DNA from: Alligator mississippiensis
Taxonomy: Eukaryota > Chordata > Crocodylia > Alligatoridae
Assembly (NCBI RefSeq): GCF_030867095.1
Contig: NC_081827.1
Span: 48,834,501-48,898,500, forward strand
Length of the DNA stretch: 64,000 nucleotides
Direction: 5' to 3'
Each line of letters opens with the position of its first letter. Positions within the stretch are counted from its first letter, which is position 1. A program made the position numbers and the translations under genes. This document shows, in pieces, positions 57,841 to 64,000 of this stretch. The notes beneath the pieces were generated by a model. The model did not search any database and was not told the origin of the DNA. It saw nothing but the letters and a program-made list of their open reading frames with translations.

Positions 57841-59262
57841 TTCGGCTCATTCTGGTTTGCATGCCAGAAAATGGGACTCTGAAGAATAAAAAAACAAAAC
57901 AGGAAGAAAGTCCAGTGAAAAATGAAGTAGAAACCATTTCTCCTATAAGTATGCAGGTGTATTAAAAAGCCCAGTACTCTAGATCTAGTAGACATACCTG
58001 CTTCCTCAGGGCAGCATTAGCTATTTTTCTATAAATAAAAAAATCCAGTATCTTTCGATATCTTCTGTTTGCTGACTGCTAACACTAGGCATGTTTGCTA
58101 TGCAGAAAATGTTGCAAACAAAGTGACCTTGGTGGCACTATACTGAGTGTTTCTCATCTCAAAGTTCAGCACTTTTCTCCATAGGTGGAATTCACAACCA
58201 AAGTCAGGCACCTCAATTCCTTACATTTTTAAGGGAGATACTGAGGTACCCTGTAATGGGATTCACACTGTTCAGAAAGGGTATATGCCTGAAATCCTTT
58301 TCCTTTTGTGGATTTAGGCACTTAACTCAGGGCTGTTGGAAGGCGGTTCTGTGAAATTGGGCTTCACAGGCTGAATCTTCCTTTTAGACTTAAGTCATCC
58401 CTTCCCATACAGGTAGTTGGTCCTCTCCTTTCTTTAAAACCCAGCTCTCTTTTAAAACCCCAAGATGGGGAGTTGCCTTTTACATCATAGCTTCATGGTT
58501 AGAACACACACCCAGGAAGTGGGAATGTCTGGCACTAGGTCATCTTCAATCTGACCTCCAAACTTACTTCTCCCCCCTCCCTGCTGGCTATAGGTTAGGT
58601 TGAGCTCTGGGTCCTCTTCTGTGCTGGGTCACTGTTCAGAAAGGAAGGCAAGTCTTACAGAGCCAGAGAGAGAGGTTTTAAAGGTGTAAATGTACATGAA
58701 ATTCAACATTAATCAAAGATGCAAAGTATGACTGGTCATCCATTACCATATTAAGAAGGTTCTTGAGCAGGGCATACTATTTCTTGGTGTGACAGTAAAA
58801 AGGGAGGTGGATTGAATAATGCTGTACCACAGTGTAATTACAACAGGAAGGCTATCCTATCACAATTAGACTAGAATGTTAGATTCATAAATAGCAATGT
58901 GAACCAGGGAGTCTAGTAAAGGGAAGTGCGATTCATATCTTCTGGACAGCTCTGCATATTTACAAATTAAAGTTTATTTTAAATAAACATTGTAAAACTG
59001 CACTTAAGTGAGAATTGTATGTGAAACTGTAGTCTCAATGAAGCTGATAATTTCAGTAGAACTTAGGTTGCACCCAGTATGCTTAAAATATTAAGCCTTT
59101 CTGATCAAATGACTGAGTCAAGTCATTTCAAATGTTACCTAGTAGCCTTTGCCAGTTGTGCTTTGTAGTACTGTACATGTTCAAGTCCATTATATTCCCT
59201 GACAATAACTAGGGGTGTCAAGCCTAGTATTTCCATTTAGATGAATGTATGGACATGTTGTA
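57841..59262. other. WNT2 intron 4 segment with a SINE remnant
   Basis: Apart from the tRNA-like piece at 58480-58580 nothing was recognised. Confidence 0.35.
58480..58580 (+). repeat. tRNA-type SINE remnant
   Basis: AGCTTCATGGTTAGAACACA is A-box-like, followed by CCAGGAAGTGGGAATGTCTG and a degenerate B box (CTTCAATCTGA). Confidence 0.4.
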
Positions 59263-59402
59263 GGGTTGTTGGTTTTAGCCATGTTGGTCTAAGGACATAG
59301 GCAGACTCTATGGCTGAAGAAGGATGTTTGTGCCTGAAAGCTTGCAAAGAACAATTTTACCAACTATTTAGTTGGTCTAATAAAATATATCTCATCTTGC
59401 CT
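59263..59402 (+). mobile_element. Penelope-like element 3' terminal fragment
   Basis: TTTTAGCCATGTTGGTCTAA, GCTTGCAAAGAACAA and TAGTTGGTCTAATAAAATAT match, in order, the 3' end of the element at 61023-61634 (read on the minus strand) and a sequence type common in reptile genomes. Contains a hammerhead-like core at 59314-59339. Confidence 0.7.
59314..59339 (+). ncRNA. Hammerhead-ribozyme-like core in Penelope tail, second copy
   Basis: CTGAAGA, an AGG...CCT hairpin and GAAA, followed by GCTTGC as in the copy at 61098. The core is kept while helix II differs. Confidence 0.4.
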
Positions 59403-60450
59403 GGAACTTTGTCTGGATATGTGGCATTTTGCAGAAACTGACTTCAGAGTCTAGGGTTACTGGGCACCTTTATCTTTTAAGGGTGCACCTTTCATTATAA
59501 ATTCTGAGTGTTTTGCCCTGAAAGGAGAGGCCTCTACCCAAACATTTTTGTGTGAAAGTGATGTTTTATAATCTCTTCTAATAAGTGTACTGTAGTGTAA
59601 TACCTTTGTAATCTGTGCAGTGTAATCTGAGGCATGTTATCTCAGAGGAGATATTTTTCACTGCTGAAGTATTCTCTTCACTTGCTTGACTCTGTCAAGT
59701 CTGTGTAGAGAATGTAGAATCTGACATGTGCTTTAGTTTAGTCTTGAGATAACATTTCAAATGGAGAATTTCTAGCCACACTGGGTTTCTGAGATTGTAC
59801 CTTTTTAAGAGTAGATTTTTGGCGGGTGGTAGCAAATCTTTAATGTAATAATGTATGCAGGTCAGCTCCGTGAAATTCTGTCTACTTATTCCAGTGATGC
59901 AAAAAAAACAATCAAATAAACCAACCAAAAAAGGATGCGACTTTGACAGAGATGATAGAAACACATTAACAGAATATTTTTCATTATTAAGTACACTTCT
60001 CTTGATTGCATACTGTTGAAAAGCTGCCCTGTGAACTTGGGAGTGGATGGAGTGGCAGACCAGCTATAGAAATATTACTGCTAACCACATATCCTGTCAT
60101 AGTGCTTCATTGTGTCCCTAAAATCTGGTTTCCTTTGTCTTTCTCCAAGGAGTTCAAACAGTTTGGAATTTGGAAAGATAACCTGAAGGTTTCTACCATT
60201 TCTCTGCTTACCCTTCTCAAAAATACCACTTTATGAAGATGGGATGCCCAGAAATTGACTGCTGTAGATTAAACTAGAGACTTCCAGAGCTGGACTTGTA
60301 ACCTTGTTGAAGTTCCCTTTCTGGAGTTGTGCAAGAGATTGTCTCTAATTGACCCATTTCTAAATAGTTTGTTTGTTTGGGCTGGGGAGTCAGAGGTGGC
60401 TGGATGTGAATGTTAGTCACATTACTTCTTGTGTGCTGTTGTGTATAGAC
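59403..60450. other. WNT2 intron 4 segment
   Basis: AT-rich; nothing recognised. Confidence 0.35.
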
Positions 60451-60668
60451 CAGGGGTAGGCAACCCCCCAGCACATGTGCCAGAGTGTGGTGCACACAGG
60501 CATTTTGGTTGGCATGTGCACTTTGGGGAAGGGACTGGAGCTGTACTGCCACAACAAGGATTGGATCCCTCACAGCTCCCCCGCCATCCAGCCCTGGCAC
60601 GCCAGCTGCTTACAAGTCAAGGTTATGGGTGTTTTAGGCACTCTGCCCAAAAATGTTGCCGACCACTG
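60451..60668. mobile_element. hAT-type MITE
   Basis: 218 bp, starting CAGGGGTAGGCAAC and ending GTTGCCGACCACTG (complement CAGTGGTCGGCAAC; 11 of 14 match). Flanked by GTATAGAC (60443-60450) and GTATAGGC (60669-60676), a target duplication with one change. Confidence 0.88.
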
Positions 60669-61097
60669 GTATAGGCAGTGGTATGCCTTAACCAGACTAG
60701 TCTGTTCAGCATTCTAGGCTCTGGCAACCATGACTGACTGACTGCTTGGGCAAAAGAGTTAGATTTACAGGCTGTGTAGATGTGTGGGGCTTGGGCACTG
60801 AGAGGGGCATGTAATACGTATTGATCAGTGGATTCTCAATAGTTTTATTCTCTTTAAGGTTAACTAATAGGGCTAAATTTTAGGGACCTTTCCATGTCCA
60901 TATCTACATTACTGTCATGAAGGGTTTTAGCTTCTCTTCTGGCTTTTTTCCTGTTTGGCAGTTAGCCATAATTGATTGTACTGTAGTTGAACAGCAGGCA
61001 GCAGTGCATATTCACATGACTGACAAGGTTCCTTGGGTGAATTTGATATCTTTTATTAGACCAACCCAAATGGTTGGAGAATAGTTATTAAGCAAGC

Positions 61098-61123
61098 TTT
61101 CGGGTTCAAAAACCCTTCGTCAG
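61098..61123 (-). ncRNA. Hammerhead-ribozyme-like core in Penelope tail
   Basis: On the minus strand: CTGACGA, a GGGTT/AACCC hairpin, then GAAA, the order of the hammerhead catalytic core (CUGANGA, helix II, GAAA). Hammerheads are known from Penelope-like elements. Helix III and the UH cleavage triplet are not clear after GAAA, so activity is doubtful. Confidence 0.45.
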
Positions 61124-61203
61124 GCTAAGGATGCTGCAGCAGTTGCTGCGTGCTCTTCCTGGATGGAATGAAAAGTGAAGAAGCCAGGGGCTGGGCTGGG
61201 GAG

Positions 61204-61634
61204 TCAGTTGCCAGGCAGATTGTAATGTATCAAAAATCCAATGTCTGTGTTTAGTCCCTGATCTCTAGTATCCAGCAGGTTGATGAAATGGAGCTCATAG
61301 GCTCGTCTCTGGGAAGTGTTGTGTAAGTTTCCCTTGAGGATCAGGACTGAGAGATTGGAGAGAGAGTGGCCCTCCTGTGAGAAATGTGCCCCCACTGGTA
61401 ATTGGGTGTTTTTGTCTTTGATGGATTTCCGGTGTGCGTTCATTCTGGTGCGCAGTTGTTGTCTGGTCTCTCCTACATATCTTTCATCAGGGCATTTGGT
61501 GCATTGGATGAGGTATATTACATTTCTGGAGGTGCAGCTGTAAGATCCTGGGATGCTGATGGCTCTGTTGTGGGGTGTAGTAATAGTGGGGGTGGTGGAG
61601 ATGTGGGGGCAGGTTTTGCATTTCTTGTCATGCC
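61204..61634 (-). pseudogene. Penelope GIY-YIG endonuclease domain, partial
   Basis: An uninterrupted minus-strand frame ending at 61204. It starts with a Cys motif ('KKCKTCPHI'), then 'SRNVIYLIQCTKC' and 'ERYVGETRQQLRTRMNAHR', the GIY-YIG-type core (Y-L, Y-V-G-E-T, R), then 'LPVGAHFSQEGH' and ends 'IHYNLPGN'. In intact Penelope elements this domain nicks DNA for target-primed reverse transcription. Here the RT is missing, and the apparent ATG at 61641 lies in flanking DNA, outside the insertion. Confidence 0.85.
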
Positions 61635-61648
61635 TATTCACATGACTG

Positions 61649-62462
61649 GCACTTTACAAAATACTGTGCCAGTACTGCACCATTCTTCCTAGAAGTAACA
61701 TGTGAGCCAGTGTTTACAGAAATCACATTATCACAGGTGTTATCAGCAAGGTGGTTGGCACTGGGGGAACCTAGTAGCATACACTCCATTTATCTAAAGT
61801 TAATGAAACACCTGAGGACTTCTTTAAAAAAAGATGTAGAATGGGAATTTCAAAACTGCCCAGCATTCATTCAGCCCTCCTCCTATCAAAACCAAAACAC
61901 ATTTTATTATTTTTTACTTCAATGAGGGGAGTGTTAGGACAACACAGAAAATCCCATCATGACCCTCTTACAAATTATGATACCCTTTCTTTATTTTCTT
62001 ACCCATGCCAGAATGAGTAAAGATATCAGAGAGCAGCCTGGACAATGAACCCTTAGTAGCCATGCACAGCATGGAAGGGAAAAAATAGTGACTCAGAGGT
62101 TATGTAAATGACACTTAATTGCTTAAAACTACATGCTGTCCTTCCCCAGCTTTACCACCCAGTATTTTCTGAGCAAGCCACATTCATCAGCTTCAAATAC
62201 AGTTTCATTTTACAAATGTGTATATTTGTAGTCCTAAATTTAGTCAAAACAGCCACTGTAGGACTCTCCTAGTGGGGTAATAAAATGATACAATTAACTG
62301 GATGGTGCTAGGGAAGGTTAGGATTGAGGGCAAGGACAGTTTATTCGCATACATAGATATATATTGGTGTCAGGAAAGATCCTGAGGTCTACTGAGGGCC
62401 AGGATACATTAGAGCCTCAGAAAGGGGTCCTAGAGAGGGGTGGGAACTAGCTTCTGCCTAAA
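61649..62462. other. WNT2 intron 4 segment
   Basis: AT-rich; no feature recognised. Confidence 0.35.
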
Positions 62463-62540
62463 CTTTGCCTAGTGGTTACAGCATTGTTCTATGCAGTCAA
62501 AGAATTACACGTTCAAACCATTTCTGGGGGTGGGGGGAGG
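62463..62540 (+). repeat. tRNA-derived SINE with A and B boxes
   Basis: TTGCCTAGTGGTTACAGCAT (A-box region) and, 32 bases on, GTTCAAACC at 62511-62519, an exact fit to the B-box pattern. The tRNA-like spacing supports a SINE head; it lacks a foldable full tRNA. Confidence 0.6.
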
Positions 62541-63861
62541 ACAGACTAGAACCCTTCTTCTGTTTCCTGGGCAAATGCCACAAACTGCTTAGCTATTGGA
62601 GCTAAAACATGGGAGGGGTCCTCTCCCTGAGGCAATTCATCACATGCTCATCTATGTTTTCTTTGGATATTTCACTGAATTATTTTTACTTTATTTTCCT
62701 CTGCCTCCACCAACCTACTTTAGCAATTTACTTAATTAGTTGGATTGAAAGAAGAATGTAAAAGTAAATCTTTGGGCCGTAAAGCAACAGTATATGTTGC
62801 CTAACACCAGTAATTTAAGTGCATAACCTGTGCGGGAGAACCAGTTGCGATCTATGTATAAAGGATGTAACCCAGGTACAGTCACTGAGTCCAAATGTTT
62901 AAAAGTACACAGGGTGAAATCCTCACCCTACTGAAGTCAAGCATAAAATTTTTAGTGACATCAGTGATAGCAGGATTTTAGCCCTAGAATGCCAGAAAAA
63001 TGCTAGCTACCTTTCAAATGTGCTAGGAATCTGAACAGTCTCTGGCACACTGGGGTAGGGATATCAACCTAAAAGACCTCCTCCACTTCTGTCAGACCTG
63101 CAGAAATTAAATATGGATGACCAGAGGACAAAGGCACACAGCAGACGGGAATGAATGAAGATAGCGGAGGCAGCCAAGGGCCTCTAGGACCTATAGTGCT
63201 AGCTAAAGCATTACTTTAAAAGTATGGCAGATTATAGTGGGTATGATTATGTACAATGTAATGGGTTCTTTTGTTTTTGTTTAGTGTGTGTATTTTGGTT
63301 TATGTTCTTATGTTGCTGAAAATGTCTTCCTTATACTTGAACAGAGGTATGAGGCTTGTTTGTTCCACAGTCTTAGAAGGCACTGAATATGTGAAATGTG
63401 GGCCTTTTAACACTGCTGTACAAATACAAACCTTAGCTTTTAGATTAACTTACTATTTAAACAATTGATGTTGCATCAAAAAGGTTTTAATGCATTTAAC
63501 ATACTCGTTTTAAAGGCAAATTCTAAAAGCCACAGCTACACTGCTGTATAGATTTAAGGCAGTGTATTTGCTAAAGATGCTTTCTCATAAAAAGTTCTTT
63601 GATATTAATGTCCTAAATCTTTAAGGTAGCATGGGCACTTTGATACCAATATTTATGATAGATATGCTTTTTTGCATAAAGTAGGTGCACACATATCAAG
63701 GAGTGTACACTTTTAGCTAAACCTCATTCAAGTTGTGAAGGGCAAACCATTTACCTTAGGCAGCACTTAAGCAATTTGTAGGACCCATAAAGAACACAAT
63801 AGAGTGCTTTCACAGATGCTTTGTGTGTTCACAGGCACCCCAATAGCTTGTTAGTGTAGGG
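62541..63861. other. WNT2 intron 4 segment
   Basis: About 62908-62990 looks like an ancient dispersed repeat (GTGAAATCCTCACCCTACTG ... GCAGGATTTTAGCCC, near-inverted). The fifth WNT2 exon was looked for and not found. Confidence 0.35.
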
Positions 63862-64000
63862 CAGTGGTTCTTAAATCAGGGTGACAAAGGGTGCTAGTCA
63901 ATGTTAGCATTGTTAGATGTTTCAAATAGGAATCCATGGTATTAAAAACATTCTGACATGTTGTGGTCTGAGTGCTTTGCAATATAAAAATTGTTCTATT
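63862..64000. mobile_element. hAT-type MITE, left end, cut by window edge
   Basis: CAGTGGTTCTTAAATCAGGG then TGACAAAGGGTGC resembles the start of the element at 8712 (CAATGATTCTCAACCAGGGTGCC type). Right end beyond the window. Confidence 0.5.

Larger units (their letters stand above)
61023..61634 (-). mobile_element. Penelope-like element, 5'-truncated, with 14-bp target duplication
   Basis: 612 bp inserted antisense to WNT2. The exact 14-mer TATTCACATGACTG flanks it at 61009-61022 and 61635-61648. It holds the GIY-YIG endonuclease region and the 3' terminal repeat (TTTTATTAGACCAACCCAAA on the + strand near 61051). 5' truncation by target-primed reverse transcription explains the structure. 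Confidence 0.95.

Noticed and set aside
61204-61641. A host GIY-YIG nuclease gene
   Set aside because: Exact target duplication and a Penelope 3' tail show it is a retroelement fragment; its ATG is in flanking DNA.
62463-62540. A functional tRNA gene
   Set aside because: A and B boxes are present but acceptor and anticodon stems do not pair; it fits a SINE head.
55592-64000. Last WNT2 exon
   Set aside because: No frame encoding the Cys-rich C-terminal Wnt domain was found on the + strand; it probably lies beyond the window.

Overview
The window is vertebrate nuclear DNA, most likely from a sauropsid and probably a crocodilian. The host call is inference. It rests on chicken-repeat-1 (CR1) LINEs ending in ATCTATGA-type tails, Penelope-like elements, many short hAT transposons with 8-bp target duplications, and a U2-snRNA-like segment of the kind reported in crocodilian SINEs. 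A turtle is the main alternative.

Two host genes are visible, both on the + strand. ASZ1 (GASZ; germ-cell ankyrin/SAM protein of the piRNA pathway) has its last nine coding exons between 11188 and 30514; its first exons lie left of the window. WNT2 (secreted Wnt ligand) starts in a CpG island at about 38.5-39.3 kb and shows four coding exons between 39291 and 55591; its last exon lies beyond 64000. All junctions are GT-AG, reading phase is kept across every visible intron, and no exon has a stop. The tandem order ASZ1 then WNT2 is the conserved vertebrate arrangement (CFTR-ASZ1-WNT2-ST7). The two proteins do not share a pathway; the linkage is positional.

Layout: 1-4.9 kb is a pile of retroelement fragments (Penelope, CR1, antisense CR1, Penelope). 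4.9-11.2 kb holds a solo LTR with an exact 5-bp target duplication and two back-to-back hAT elements. 11.2-30.8 kb is ASZ1, whose introns carry a hAT element, a DIRS-like reverse-transcriptase relic, a Tx1/L1-like LINE relic, a fairly intact CR1 with an odd 5' junction, and a (GT)25 microsatellite. 30.8-38.4 kb is intergenic, with a G-rich minisatellite and a worn LINE 3' fragment. 38.4-64 kb is WNT2, whose introns carry more hAT elements, tRNA-type SINEs, two related terminal-inverted-repeat elements, a CR1, Penelope fragments (one with an exact 14-bp target duplication) and short CR1 tails.

I found no new gene system. The most interesting material is transposon structure: hammerhead-like cores in two Penelope tails, the palindrome plus 22-bp triplication at a CR1 5' junction, the U2-like segment inside an inverted-repeat element, and adjacent hAT insertions sharing a target. 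Outside the two genes almost every open reading frame is either transposon-derived or composition noise.
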